Program-made: the position numbers and the translations under genes | DNA from: Hevea brasiliensis | Lineage: Eukaryota > Streptophyta > Magnoliopsida > Malpighiales > Euphorbiaceae | Direction: 5' to 3' | Assembly: GCF_030052815.1 (NCBI RefSeq) | Contig: NC_079503.1 | Location: forward strand, 43,256,735-43,320,734 | Length of the DNA stretch: 64,000 bases | Notes under the pieces: model-generated | Seen by the model: only the letters and a program-made list of their open reading frames with translations | Told to the model about the DNA's origin: nothing | The model's database searches: none | Shown: positions 1 through 11,510 of the stretch, in pieces | How the letters are laid out: each line of letters starts with the position of its first letter | How positions within the stretch are numbered: position 1 is the stretch's first letter

Positions 1-2015
1 AAGTAGTTGAAATTTTAGAGTAAGTTAAAAATTGCAAAACTAAAATTCTTGCAACTCAGCAATTCTGCTCTTTGACCTTTGTGTGGTTAATAGAACATAT
101 CTTCCTTTGTACATCTCCAATTGAGGTGCTACAAAATGATTTAGAAACTTAAGACAAAGGCTTAAAACTTTGCTTTAGAGACTTGGTACAAATTCTGGGT
201 ATATAGTGCTCGAATATTGTATGCAAAAATCAGGTGAAAAATCTAAAAAACCTAAAAATTGTAGGGTAAGACACCTAGGACTACTACCTAGTATTTTAAC
301 CATAACTAGTGACCTAGACCTCTAAATTAAGTTATTCAAATTGATAATTGAAGCTAAGACATAGAGGAAAACCTTTCATGAAGACCAATTTGACAAATTA
401 TGATTGGAAATAGACTGAAATTGAGTTCTAAGAACATGTTCAAATGCTACCCTGTAGTTTGGAATAGTTCGAATGTGTAGTTATCTTAGGAATTCACTAG
501 GAATTTAATTGATTTGCTACTAGTGGAAGTTAGAATGAGTATTGAAACTTTTGAAATTATGTATTTTCAGTGGAGAAGAGAAATTTAGAGTAAAGGGAGA
601 ATTAAGTCAAAGAAAAAAGTTTAAGACAAGGTTTGTTCACAACTTTAATTTTATTTTGTTTTACATTTGCAAATGAAAAGAAATAACTTTCTATGAGCCA
701 AATAAGACTTTCCTTTATATTTAAGAATGATTTACATTGTTTTGAGAATATTTTGAATGTTGAAAAGAATATGTTATTGTGTTAAAAAGGCGGATGATTG
801 GCCATTGATTTTATTATAGTAAGGGGGTGTTCAGATTGAATGTGATTTAGAAGTGCTTTGCGAAATTGATGTGTTGTCAATCCTATAAGTTGAATTATGA
901 TGATTTGAAATATTGTTATTTAAATGGGAATTGTTTTAAATTATTTTGAAACCATTGTTGGCATGACAGACTTTGATTGCTTCCCTCATTAATAACGGTT
1001 AATGGGGTTGAGATTGATTAAGTTACTTCCGCTCTTTGGCTTACCAGTTGAGGTTGAGATCGGATGGGTGCACTCATATTTGCTAGCTAAATTTGCCTCC
1101 CCCATTAGTAACAGCTATTTGGGATTGAGATAGCTTTGTTATGGTATACAATACGGCATTGATCATGAATTTTGTGATATGGCTTAAACTATGTGATGTT
1201 GGCAACACAAATGATTTTTAATTGTTTTAATAAATGTGCTGTAAAAATAAATGATTTGTGGATGACGATTTGTTGATGATTGAGAACATTATCACTGTTT
1301 TCATATTTCATGAAAATTTGAACATCTTGAATACTTTATCATGGTTTGATAAAATATAATTTATGATGATTTTATAAATTGATAGTTGCGCACCACTGAG
1401 TTATATACTCAGCGATAGCTATTTTTATGCCATTGCAGGTAAATGAAAAGAAAAAGCAGTTGAGTGAGCACAGTAGAAGATGTATTTTGTTTGACAAACG
1501 GGTATATTCTAGGTATACCCTTTTGAATCTGGTTATGATGTAAATTATGGCTACATGCATGTAAGGAAAAGTTTGAGCAGTTATACAATAGTGTTGTATA
1601 TTCTTTTTATAACATCAACTGAATGTAAATTTATAAAAAATTATTTTTTTGGATTATGAAAGAAGAAAGTGTTTATTTAAATGTTTATTTGATGATTTGT
1701 GATAAATATATATTGCTACCAGACAGGTGTAAATTTTTTGTTATTTGAATTTTTAGCCGTCACCATGCCGGTTTTTCATCAAATTTTCTTTAAGATTTCA
1801 AAATACTTAATTTTTTCTTAATTAATTTCAGGGTATTTTCTGGAATCAAAGAATCATTATTAAACCTTTTGTAGCCAAGTTAATTTAATAATGAATTTGG
1901 ATTGTTCAAAATCCCTCGTAGTATGTTTAATGGATTATTAGTAGATGGTGGTTCAATAATTTATTAAGCACATTACGGGATCATGTTATATCTTATGAAA
2001 GGGTAAGGTGTGACA
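1..2015 (+). mobile_element. Tekay-type LTR, 3' part, cut by window edge
   Basis: The last hundred bases match the ends of the other long LTRs in this window and finish GGTAAGGTGTGACA, the 3' terminus seen also at 25698 and, reversed, at 5867 and 12252. It is followed by CATTTAGTG, the spacer that normally leads into the tRNA-Met primer-binding site, but the sequence breaks off near 2024 before TATCAGAGC. The hairpin at 1396-1412 is of the CTGAGT type, which places it with subfamily A. The 5' part of the LTR lies outside the window, and no protein-coding sequence is seen in it. Confidence 0.8.
1396..1438 (+). promoter_or_regulatory. LTR hairpin and splice-acceptor-like CAG, left-edge LTR
   Basis: CTGAGT (1396-1401), five-base loop, ACTCAG (1407-1412): a perfect 6-bp stem. 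It is followed by a T-rich stretch and CATTGCAG ending at 1438, 577 bases before the LTR end. The same arrangement recurs in every Tekay LTR of the window. Function as a splice acceptor is inferred. Confidence 0.55.
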
Positions 2016-3449
2016 CATTTAGTGTGAAAAACGTTTTCCCCTTTCAGCTCTTCTCCTTCTCATTTATCCCTTCCATTCCAATCATCCTTCTTTGCCTTAG
2101 TAACAAATTTCTTATCCACTCTATCAACTTTATCTCTTCTTTCAATCCTTTTCCTTTTAACTCCATCTCTAGGTCTAAAGCTCCTCTCATTAACTATTGA
2201 CATTCCACCTTCCTCAATGTCATAATCTTCATTATATTGCTTATTAAACCATCTATCCTCAACTTTTCTTTCTTCTCTTCTATGTGTTGTCCTATCCCCT
2301 TTTCCTTCATTAGTTCTCTCTCTCTCACCAAGTTAGCCAAAATCTCATCACACCTCTCCTTTCCATACTATCTCCGACCACTACCTTCCTTACTACTCCC
2401 TTGAAACATAATTGCAAAACCTGCAAGAAAATGTTAGTGGTAAGAAAATCCTCTTACACTTCCTCATGTGTTTATGCTTGATGATGTCAGTCTCCTTGTG
2501 CTTCACACAAATTCAAACTTTTTTTTTCTGTATTTTTTGCTCGCTACTCTAGCTTTCTCCCACTCTTTTCACCTCTTTCAGCACTTTAATGAACTAATCA
2601 ACCTCAAACAAGACAACTTGCTCACAAAAACCAACACAAAAATATCCAAGAATGAGATGGACAAAACAAGTTCACAAAAAACAATATATAATGTGACACT
2701 AGAGCCAACAAATGAAAGACACCAAATTAAGAGTGGAATTTTAAAGAAGATATCAATGAAGAATCTCAATACAATGATCAGACCAAAATGTATCCAACAA
2801 AATCAATATCTCGAACATAAGTAATGTCTCCAAATAGCCAGCAAACAACACAATTTGTATTCCAACTTTTGCAATTTTCAATCACAATATTTTTTTTGTG
2901 CTTGTCTACTAATAATTCTTAAAGAAAAATAGGGTTATAGTGATAAACTCACTATATTAGTAGCAATTCACCTCCTTTGTATTTTTCTTTTTCTTTTTTT
3001 ATCAAATATGCAAAACTACCAATAAAACAATTGAGATTTCACTAAAATTACTAGAATAATCAATTCAACAAAATAATTGCTCAAACTGAAAAATATGGTT
3101 CTAAGAGATATTTCTTCTCACACCAATAAGCAATCAATTATATTGATTCAAAAACTCACAACAATAGAAATAATACCCAAAAATGGAAATCAACAAACAA
3201 TAAGCTTAAAAGATTTGCACGAATTAAACAAATAATAAATGAAACAGAAGCAAAGCGAGTAAAGAAAAATTAAAAAGACCAATGAAAACTAATGAGTAGA
3301 GAAAGACGATCAAAACACAACACAAACAAGGAATTCCAAAAGACCAAAAAACAATCTAACACAAAAGAAATTAATACCAAGCACAAAATTAATTGAAATT
3401 AAGAAAAAAAAAAAAGAATAAGGATAACTAACCTGATTAGAGACCAAAA
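2016..3449 (-). pseudogene. gag: Reina-like element: leader and decayed gag, truncated
   Basis: Read on the minus strand this follows the primer-binding site at 3450-3461. The first kilobase (3449 to about 2461) is AT-rich leader. From about 2400 to 2030 the minus strand is purine-rich and in one frame reads as charged, Arg/Lys/Glu-rich protein (for example NERSFRPRDG), as expected of a chromovirus gag N-terminal region, but I recognise no intact capsid motif. 2461-2665 is closely similar to 21540-21740, which shows the leader is repeated on the far side of the 16-kb insertion. It ends at about 2024, against the broken Tekay LTR on the left. Confidence 0.5.
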
Positions 3450-3461
3450 GCTCTGATACTA
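3450..3461 (-). other. Primer-binding site (tRNA-iMet type), Reina-like
   Basis: Minus strand reads TAGTATCAGAGC three bases after the LTR end. It differs at one base from the TGGTATCAGAGC sites of the Tekay copies. It marks the LTR at 3465-4392 as a 5' LTR on the minus strand. Confidence 0.7.
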
Positions 3462-3464
3462 AAA

Positions 3465-4392
3465 TGATGAGAACCCCAATAGAATTGCCAAGCAACCCTC
3501 AAAATATTTGAATCAATTCCCTAGAACCCTCGCAATCAGATTCTTCTACAAGAAATCACTTAAACCAAAACCAATCTTATGGTAGAGAATTAAGTGAATA
3601 GTTTAAATAGGAAAAATAAAGGATTTAACACCTAATACTAACCTATGGTAGAGAATCATGAATATCAAGGTATTAATTCTTACAAGTTAATTAGACTTGT
3701 CAAGAAGAGAAGTTCAATGAAGAACCATAGAAGAGAAAACTCTCTCAATATTCAATTAATTAATATCTCAAAGTTGTGTTTACAGCTTTAAAATAATCCA
3801 TTTATATGTGTCTCCCAATACAAAGCCAAAATAACCTAAAACCTTAGGGGGATTATAAGTCAGATACATAATAGCACTAAAAAATAACTAAACAACAAGT
3901 CTCATGGCCTTTGGTGAGCTTCCCATGGCTTTTGGCGCACCTAAGCACTTCTCATGGCCATGGGTGCTTCCATCACTCATCCCACACTCTCCCATGCACC
4001 TCATACCTCATGGCTAGCCATGTGCCTCATAGCCTCCAAAACCCTTCTAAATGCATCTCGCAAGAAGCCATGCGCCCTAAGGGAATTCCCATGGTTGGCC
4101 ATGCACCTCATGACCTTTAAAACCCTTCCAAATGCATTTCACAAGATGCCATGCGCCCCAAGATGAATCCCATGGATGCTTGTGCACCTTCTCGACCTCT
4201 TCCCATTACTAAATGTGGGCTTCTCATGGCCATGTGTGAGATATTCTGCTCCTTTTGCAAATAAAGATATTATTGGCTATAACTCATGGCTGAGGGTGAG
4301 AATCTCATGGCTAGGCATGAGATGTTCTGTCCTTTTGAGCAAAAAAAGATATTTTAGCTCTTTATTATAATTTGTTGGAGAAATTATTATCA
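3465..4392 (-). mobile_element. Reina-like LTR, 928 bp
   Basis: Bounded by TGATGAG at 3465 and ATTATCA at 4392, so on the minus strand it starts TGAT and ends ATCA, a 4-bp terminal inverted repeat. A primer-binding site follows it on the minus strand (3450-3461), yet the other side holds the C-terminal end of a chromovirus pol (4489-5064) in the same orientation. One LTR therefore serves as 3' LTR for one body and 5' LTR for the next. It contains two 81-bp tandem units (4010-4171). The boundary at 4392 rests on the TG/CA match only, because no second LTR copy is present. Confidence 0.6.
4010..4171. repeat. Two 81-bp tandem units in Reina-like LTR
   Basis: Units start at 4010 and 4091 (ATGGCTAGCCATG, ATGGTTGGCCATG) and share the run from AAAACCCTTC through GCCATGCGCCC. 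Shorter related pieces (CATGGCC, CATGGGTGC) continue on the left to about 3905, so this LTR segment probably grew by slippage or unequal exchange. Confidence 0.75.
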
Positions 4393-4419
4393 TTGAACAC
4401 CACCAACTCCATCTGTCCA

Positions 4420-4535
4420 CACTTGAACTAATATGAACCATTTAAACTCTTTAAGCATACCACATTTATGAATTCCAACCATGCACACTTAAACTAAGAT
4501 AACCCATTTGAGCTCTTTAAGCATGCTAAGTTTGT
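4420..4535. repeat. Two 66-bp direct repeats beside the pol remnant
   Basis: CACACTTGAACTAATATGAACC (shortened here to its start, CACACTTGAACTA) near 4420 recurs near 4486 as CACACTTAAACTA, each followed by a CTCTTTAAGCAT block. The repeat straddles the stop of the Reina-like pol remnant and its 3' untranslated region. Confidence 0.6.
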
Positions 4536-5528
4536 TAATCTCATGCCTCTTACCAACACATGCTTGAATGAACCCTTGAAGAAATTCTTTGAAACCTGGT
4601 GGTCTCATAATCACATCATACCCTCCTTCTTCAAAGAAATTTATCCCCGAATTTACACCTTCATGACAATAAAGGAAAGGGTTATAAACATTAAAAATAA
4701 CAACACAATTAACAAGGAAATGATATCCAATTCTAAAAGCATCACATTCAAGCTCAAAGTATTTATCAAGCTCACTCAATAATAACATAGAACAAAATTT
4801 CCTTTTAAATATATCACATGTATATTCTTGTTCTTTCCCCCACACAAATTCATCATGTTTTTCAACCTTTTCTTCCACAAATTTCCTATAGCAATTGGGT
4901 GATCCATAAACACTGCTCACATTATGCACAAAAATGTCTTTCTCCATACACATAGAATTCTTTAACTTAGAATTAAAATTTTTCAAGTGTTCATGCATAT
5001 TTATATTATCTTTCACTTTGTCATCAAAATGCACAAGCAAATCATGCATGGAACATTTAGGCATAAAGATTCAATTTTCTTTACTCAAGAATCCATCATG
5101 AATATAATTATCCTAAGATGCACTTTTCTCAAACTTGATAAACACTCTAACAAAATCATCATCATTTGCATAAATATTTTCCAAATACTGAAATCCTAAT
5201 AGTATAGCTCTAAGAATAGCATTAAGAGTACTCCCTCTATTAGATGATGTTTCAACTTTCATAGGCTCCTTTTCTTGATTATCTTAAATAACATTCGTCA
5301 CTGATTTCTTCTTTCCAACAGGTGGTAAATCACTTGGTTGCTCACTTGGAAAAACACCTTCGCATTCTTGTAAAATAGAAGCAATAACACTATACAAAGA
5401 AATGTTAAGGTTAGAATTTTTCTTATGAAGAACTCTTTTCACTCATTTTCTATCTTTTCAAGCTCTTTCACTAGTTTTTCTTCACTCTCTTCAATTCTCT
5501 CAATTTTAAAAACTTCATTTTCATCTTT
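4489..5528 (-). pseudogene. pol: Reina-like pol remnant: pre-RT, integrase ends, most of RT and integrase lost
   Basis: On the minus strand three family landmarks occur in the right order. Near 5380-5335 a pre-RT linker reads CEGVFPSEQPSDLPP, and Glu/Lys-rich coiled-coil-like sequence precedes it (5520-5430, one stop). At 5064 a 191-codon open frame begins MPKCSMHDLLV, the segment before the integrase zinc finger in Reina/CRM elements. Residues 124-130 (FNVYNPF) and 143-148 (FFEEGG) match the end of the integrase C-terminal region (FNVxxLxPF, NPFEEGGND in the family). RT, RNase H and the DDE core are missing between these, so it is internally deleted as well as mutated. Reina-like assignment is from family knowledge; Reina versus CRM is not settled. 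Confidence 0.6.
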
Positions 5529-6472
5529 TCTCTCTTAACTTTCATGTTATTTGTAATGACCCAAACTAGGGATCATTACCGGCACTAGGGATCGGGTTAG
5601 CTTAAGGCTACCAAAACCCATAGCAAGCCTTAAACCTATAAAACTTACATATATTTGTACATCTCACCATCTTAACATGCTTCAAACTATTACACCTTAG
5701 TCTTTTTATTCACACATAAACATTCATAACATAAAAATGGTTCATAATTTAAACCTTAACATGCGCAAGATCCAAAGTGTATTGGTTCAATATGCATACC
5801 CTCAAAAGGGTTTACACAACATAAACATCATTATATTTTAAATAATTATTACATCTTTCCTTAAAGTGTCACACCCTACTCTCTCGTAAGATGTAACATG
5901 ATCCCGTACTACACCTAATGAATTACCGTACTTCGCCTACCGATAACCCATTAGATATACTACAAGGGATTTTAAAATAATTTTCATGAAATTTAAACCA
6001 TCGATTAAAATCTGGCGTTATAAAATTTTTTTCAAAATTTCCGCAAAGCGCCAGCTGTATTTTGAGAAAACAGTTCTTCAATCCTGCAAAAGAAAATGCT
6101 CCCAATATGTTTTCTCAAATACAACTCCAATAATGTCATTTCAATTCACAATTCAAATCTCAATAAACAATCAATTCATTTTCAAACTAATCTCATCATA
6201 AAGAAACATTTCATTGATTATAAGACTCAAAATTTATATTACAAAATTGTTCAAGTAAATGAAATCTCAAATTTACATTTACAATAATTTACATTTAATT
6301 ACATACCAAAATATTTTACAAGAGTTTTTATACAACTACTCTAATAATTTACATACATATTATTACATACATACATCAAAACCTGTGTACATGGGTATAC
6401 CTATGATATACCTGGAGCTGATCTAAATGTGTCTTCAAAGAAGCTTACTCAATTGTTCTATGCTCTTTTCAC

Positions 6473-6515
6473 CTGCGACAGCATACAAAGCTATCACTGA
6501 GTGGCGAACTCAGTG
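6473..6515 (-). promoter_or_regulatory. LTR hairpin and acceptor-like CAG, Tekay-1 3' LTR
   Basis: On the minus strand CACTGAGT, five-base loop, ACTCAGTG: a perfect 8-bp stem (6495-6515), the longest in the window. TGCTGTCGCAG then GT follows, the CAG ending at 6473, 606 bases from the LTR end. Confidence 0.6.
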
Positions 6516-6822
6516 ATGCACAACTATAATTTAAAACATAGTATAATATACCTTAACAAAAATTGCAGTAAATAATTTGGAAATCTGGATACTCATCAAA
6601 TTCCAAAACTCAAAATATTTATTGCCAATAATATAAATCATTTGTATAAAATGACTTTGATCATGAAATTCAATTTATCAAATCATAACTAACCATTTAA
6701 GGTAATTCCAACAAAATCAATTATACATAGATCATAATTGAAATCATAATTCTTTACTATTCAAAAACATTCTTTATCTCACTAACTATGCAAGACTAAT
6801 CCGAAAGGGTCATCTTTGGGGT

Positions 6823-6892
6823 GATTCTAACTCCCTATGATCGGGGAGGTCGAATCGGATTCTAACTCCCTATGGTCGGGGAGGTCGAATCA
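6823..6892. repeat. 35-bp tandem duplication private to one LTR
   Basis: GATTCTAACTCCCTATG begins at 6823 and again at 6858, each followed by TCGGGGAGGTCGAAT. The corresponding site in the 5' LTR (from about 13206) has a single copy, so the duplication arose after insertion. Confidence 0.85.
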
Positions 6893-9651
6893 TCGTGCAC
6901 AGTACACATCACAATAATGAATCTTCCAAAAGGGCCATAACATAAAACTTAGATCTAACCTCTAATAAGAGGAGAATCTAAGCCTGTGCATGTACTATGG
7001 TAATCAAAACACAACTAACTCCATTGTCTTCTCAACAAATGAGAGAGACGGGTAATAACTTAGTCAAGCATCTATAGTGAGATATAAAACAATATCACAA
7101 TCCTTTTAATGAGCATAAATCACAATACAATTCGATTCAAAGTCAATTCCAATATCCAATAATTTTTATGCTCATCACAATTCAAATAATAAATTTGCAT
7201 TTTTTCATACAAATTGCCCATCACAATTCAAAACATGTTCTATCACAATTTTTCAAAATATAACTTATTCAATTTCAGAATAATGCTTAATACTTGTAGA
7301 AATACCATTTCACAAAGCTAAATTCATACATACTATAACAATTTCAATAATCATTGAATTAAATTCAATGCTTGTTAAACATAATACATAAGAAAAATAT
7401 ATCATTTAATCATATGAAATATTCAGAACAAAATTAGTTAAAAACTAGTTGTGCACAAACCTGAATTGAGTCGCTCCTAGGCCTTGACTCAATGTTCTTT
7501 ATGCTTCTTAATATCCTTATCAATTGAAACACACAATTTAAAGTGTTTCAGTACTCAATGAATTTGTTTCCAACCACAAAATCCAATATCTAAATTTTCT
7601 TGGTACTATTCCCTTCAATTTATTTCATTAGAGTCAACTTATAATGTTGATCCTTGATGCACTATGAGTGAGTTAATTCCGATGTTACCAATATGTCACA
7701 TTTTATAGCCTTTTAGTGTTGGTACATGTTATCAAATTCATTTTCATTTATATTGCCATTTATTGTAATTTGCCGGATTTTGGTATACTAATTTGACCTA
7801 ACCAGATGACTTAGTTCCCTCGATTTTCAGGTTTTGGTCCAAACTACAAACTTGTAAGTCTATGTCTTATTGCAAGTGGAGCAAAATTTCAGGTCATTCT
7901 GAGTTGTTTAGACATGGTCAATTTACCAATGCTGGATAGAATGTACCAAAATGGTAACTTTAGGTCATTTTTAGGTCACTTTTGGTTCGGCCAATTTTTG
8001 GACCTGAACTTGTGCAAGCTATTTGGCTTGGTTCTGGCCATTTCTGGGCTTTAGTGTCTTTATAAGAATTGTAGATATATGTGTAAACCATTCATGGTAA
8101 AAATTTCAGGTCATTTGGACCTGTTTTGAGTGAGTTATGGCCAAAACACTAACTACTGCCCAAATGGTCTATTTTTAGGCTTTCAAGTCACTAATCTGGA
8201 TTTGGTCATTTTTCAAGTCATCTTCTAGGCAGAATTTTGGTAAGCTTCCTTCATGAAAGTTGGCACATTTTGTGCCTAGTTTCACCTCCAATTGGTCTCA
8301 TACCAATTGGAGTTACACACTTAAGATTCTAAGCTAAAATGTACACTGTCCTATTACACATTGTTTATCCTTACCAATTACACATCCAACACTTACCAAA
8401 TTAATTCTTCCATGCCAATTCTGGTTTTTACCATAACATTAACACACTTCACATTTTTTGTCATTTTGGCAGCTTGTAACAACTCTCAACAAACACATTA
8501 TAACTCAAAATTTTTCCAAGACCAATTACAACAATTAACCACATGACATACCTCATTTACATGTCCAAATTCAAACCATTATACACATATCTATGCTGCC
8601 ATCAATAACAACATCTTAGACAACCATAAACAAGTAAAAACAAGCTACACATATAGAATTTCCATGGCTGCCAAAATGTACATCTCCATTAAAACATTAA
8701 ACTTTAAAAATTCTTCCATAAATCAATTACCCACAACCTTAGTTACATTTTTAATGAAACAAGAATCGAAAACACTCACTTACCACTTTTGAAGTTCTTC
8801 AAAACCTCACCAAAACATAACTTTCTTGCTCCCAATAATCTGCCCAAGAGGTCTACACCACTTTTAATGAAGAAATTTGCAAGAAACCGTGGCTTAATCA
8901 TGGTAGATGGAGCTTGTGGTATGGTGCGCCATGGAAGAATTTTTAAGAGAATTTGGTTTGGCTTGGATAAGAATGAAGAAGAAGAAGAAAATGGAGTTAG
9001 TGGAGTTGTCTGTCCACTTAAGTGGTGTTATTGGAGCACTAATTGATTACAAATCTATTTTAATGTTAAACTTTATGTTTTTTGCAATTTGGCCACCACA
9101 CTTTCACTATTTACATAATGTATCTCATTTTAATTTTTCATGGTATTTTCAAAGTTTAATATCATTTATTTTTAATGGACATTTAGGTCAAAAGGCAACT
9201 CGGGGTGTCAAATGGCCACAATGCCCCTGTTCAGGTTGCATTCCCGATTTTTCGGTAACACCGAGTTTTGTCATTTTCTCGATTTGTCATTTTTCTTTGT
9301 ACTAATTAATTAATTTTTCTTTGATATTTCTAATGACATTTATACGTCAATAGATGTTTATTTAAGTCTTAAAAATATTTTTCAAGGTTCCCCGCGGTTC
9401 AGGGCTAGTCAACTGTCCACACCGTAACTTCCCAGTGCGGTCACCCATCGCTATGGTTTTCAGCTCATTTAACTTGGTTACATTTCATTGCTATTATTTT
9501 TCCTTTGTTTTTCTTGTATTTTCTTTTCTTGTATTTTATTATTTTATGTCTGCCCACTAACATTTAAATGTAGTTCTAGGCATCCTAGCTATCCGGACAG
9601 ACACTGGTCATTGAAACAGTAGAACGCACTACCGAACATAGGGCTGTTACA

Positions 9652-9675
9652 ATTCTCCCCCCCCCCGCCCCCCCC
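9652..9675 (-). other. Polypurine tract, Tekay-1
   Basis: Plus strand is a C run with a single G, next to the LTR terminus TGTTACA; on the minus strand it is the G-rich tract that primes plus-strand DNA synthesis. It is longer than the equivalent tracts at 36530, 42866 and 50181, perhaps by slippage. Confidence 0.85.
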
Positions 9676-9742
9676 TTAAAATAAATTTCGTCTCGAAATT
9701 TTACCTAGCATCAGTTTCTGAATAGCTGTGGGTGCTGTCTCC

Positions 9743-10428
9743 TCATGTCCTCTTCCAAGGAGAAACTTTAAGGAATACCTTATTACCCACTGCATATTCA
9801 ATATCTCTTCTCTTCAGATCAACATAGGACTTCTGACGATCTAATGCAACATTGAGTCGATCTCTAATCAATCTGATCTTTTCCTCTGTCTGCTGAACAA
9901 TTTCTAGCCCAATCATCTTCCTTTCACCTACTTCATCCCAACATAGGGGAATTCTGCACTTTCTGCCATATAAAGCTTCATATGGAGCCATCCCAATGCT
10001 TGATTGGTATCTGTTGTTATAAGCAAACTCAATCAAAGGGAAGTGTATATCCCAACTACCTTCAAACTCAATCGCACAAGTCCATAGCATATCCTCCAAT
10101 ATCTGAATTACCCTCTCAGACTGGCCATCTGTCTATGGGTGGAATGCCGTGCTAAAGTTCAATCTAGTTCCTAGGGCTCTCTGAAGACTACCTTAGAATC
10201 TAGAAGGGAACCTAGGATCTCTGTCTGATACAATCGATAATGGCACTCCATGCAGTTTTACAATCTCATTTATGTACAATCTGGCCAATCTCTCCAACTA
10301 TAGTCCATCCGGACTGGCAAAAAGTGAGCAGACTTGGTTAGTCTATCAACTATGACCCATACTGCATCATGACTATTCTGTATCCTTGGAAGTCTCATCA
10401 CAAAATCCATAATTATCCGTTCCCTTAC
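9743..10428 (-). pseudogene. pol: Tekay-1 integrase C-terminal half, subfamily A, no intron
   Basis: The open stretch 9743-10099 reads [28 protein letters not shown] and ends in the segment before the chromodomain (FLKVSPW). Upstream, 10100-10428 continues in family order through SERVIQ (with the catalytic Glu of the D,D-35-E triad kept), a TAG stop in the preceding HPQTDG motif, and on towards the DDE core. The VIQ-ILEDML junction is continuous here, at the exact site where subfamily B copies hold an intron. The piece stops abruptly near 10428, where a second, different integrase fragment begins. Confidence 0.8.
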
Positions 10429-10690
10429 AATGTTTCATAGGGTGTCATTTGTATGCTAGCTTGACACTTAATATTGTATACAAATTCTGTTAGTGGGAGG
10501 TATCTGTACCATCTCCCCTCAGATTCAAGGACACAAGTTCTCAGTATATTCTCGAGGGCTTATTACATTTTATAGGTTATTATTATCATTTCATTTCATT
10601 ATTTACAGAAACTCAATGAGTTTCAGAATTTACCTGAATTACTTGTTTCGACTGTCCATCCGTCTAAGGATGATAAGTCGTACTGATATC
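10429..10690 (-). pseudogene. pol: Second integrase fragment, subfamily B type, with intron
   Basis: Plus-strand sequence from 10429 matches 43500-43760 of Tekay-4, including the cognate of GCTTCATACGGGGCCATTTG and of GTGGGAGGTATCT. Minus-strand order is HPQTDG-like, SE-VIQ, intron, degraded EDML, FAYNN region. It is more diverged than its neighbour and no frame stays open. Its presence directly against a subfamily A fragment covering the same protein region shows that the Tekay-1 interior is a recombinant of two subfamilies. Confidence 0.65.
10559..10633 (-). other. Integrase intron, third copy (75 bp)
   Basis: Minus strand: exon ...ATTCAG then GTAAATTC at 10633, and ATGTAATAAG ending at 10559, followed by the degraded CTCGAGAATATACTG. 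It sits at the same codon junction as the introns at 43639-43712 and 57343-57416 and differs by one base in length. Confidence 0.6.
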
Positions 10691-11142
10691 TCTAAACTTA
10701 TAGCAATTACTGTGGTGCAGGTAGTTCACATTATTGTAACCGATTTACTGACTCCAACTACCTTAAAAGTGTAGTCTTTCGACAGGCTAGTTCTGAAGTT
10801 TTTAAATTTCTGACTAAAATTTTCACATTTATTTCCCATAATAGTACTCTATTCGGGTGTAACTATATCAATTTATAGATTACTTACAAATATTCTTATT
10901 TTATTGTACCACGAGAAAGCATGTAGCTCTAAACAATAATTCTGTGTTGGCACTGTAATCTACAGCTTACAATATAAACATCTAGAACATTACATAGTCA
11001 TTACGTTATAACCTCATGGACTAGGTTTTCTAACATCTTATCTGTATACTTATTTCCTTCTCTGTCTTTTAAAGTCATATAAGTGATCTCTTCATGTAAT
11101 TATTTAAATTCAAAACTCATTACTTATATTTATGCTCAAGTA

Positions 11143-11327
11143 ACCTATCAAAGCACTTGCAGGCGTTACGTATCACCGTCCCCGCAAGCCTCTTCTCTGT
11201 CTTTGGTGGCAATTAAGGGTACCTATCAAAGCACTTGCAGGCGTTACGTATCGCCGTCCTTGCAATCCCTTAGGTGGTACCTATCAGAGCACTTTGCAGG
11301 CATTACGTATCGCCATCCCTGCAAGCC
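11143..11327. repeat. Three 48-bp GC-rich units with palindromic core
   Basis: Units at 11143-11190, 11221-11268 and 11279-11327 share ACCTATCAAAGCACTTGCAG, then GCGTTACGTATCGCCGTCC, then a TGCAA tail. Each has a potential stem TTGCA/TGCAA and GGCG/CGCC around the palindrome TACGTA. The spacing between units is unequal (30 and 10 bases), so this is not a simple tandem array. Confidence 0.8.
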
Positions 11328-11510
11328 CGCTGATATCGATATTCATTGTCTTTTAAAATCATATCAACCATATATTGTCAATCCATGACTTTCCATATAG
11401 GCAATACTGCTATCTGAAATTCCTAATTGGTATACCAATCAATCCATACAATATACATAAGCCTAGGTTTACTTTGAGTAATTAAGCATTATCAATTATC
11501 TAATAAAATC

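Larger units (their letters stand above)
6473..8783 (-). other. Candidate leader intron in Tekay-1 3' LTR, 2,311 bp
   Basis: Donor at 8783: AAAGTG then GTAAGTGAG, a full plant donor consensus, 868 bases into the LTR. Acceptor at 6473: TGTCGCAG. The 5' LTR has the same donor and acceptor (12857-15113). The conserved offsets of both sites across copies support a real intron, but no transcript evidence is available here. Confidence 0.4.
5867..9651 (-). mobile_element. Tekay-1 3' LTR, 3,785 bp
   Basis: Bounded by TGTCACACCC and GGGCTGTTACA. It aligns throughout with 12252-15982 at high but imperfect identity, with scattered substitutions and small indels, so the insertion is not recent. A clear difference is a 35-bp tandem duplication at 6823-6892 that the 5' LTR lacks. 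Open frames inside it (for example 8789-9046 and 8907-9305) are incidental, because they are not kept open in the other LTR. Confidence 0.9.

Noticed and set aside
2468..2824. 118-codon plus-strand open frame
   Set aside because: Runs antisense to Reina-like leader/gag, is low-complexity and repeats in broken form at 21540-21740.
8907..9305. 132-codon plus-strand open frame in Tekay-1 3' LTR
   Set aside because: The same region of the 5' LTR (about 15250-15640) has stops; not conserved.
11143..11327. CRISPR-like repeat array
   Set aside because: Three imperfect units with unequal short spacers in a plant retrotransposon; no CRISPR context.
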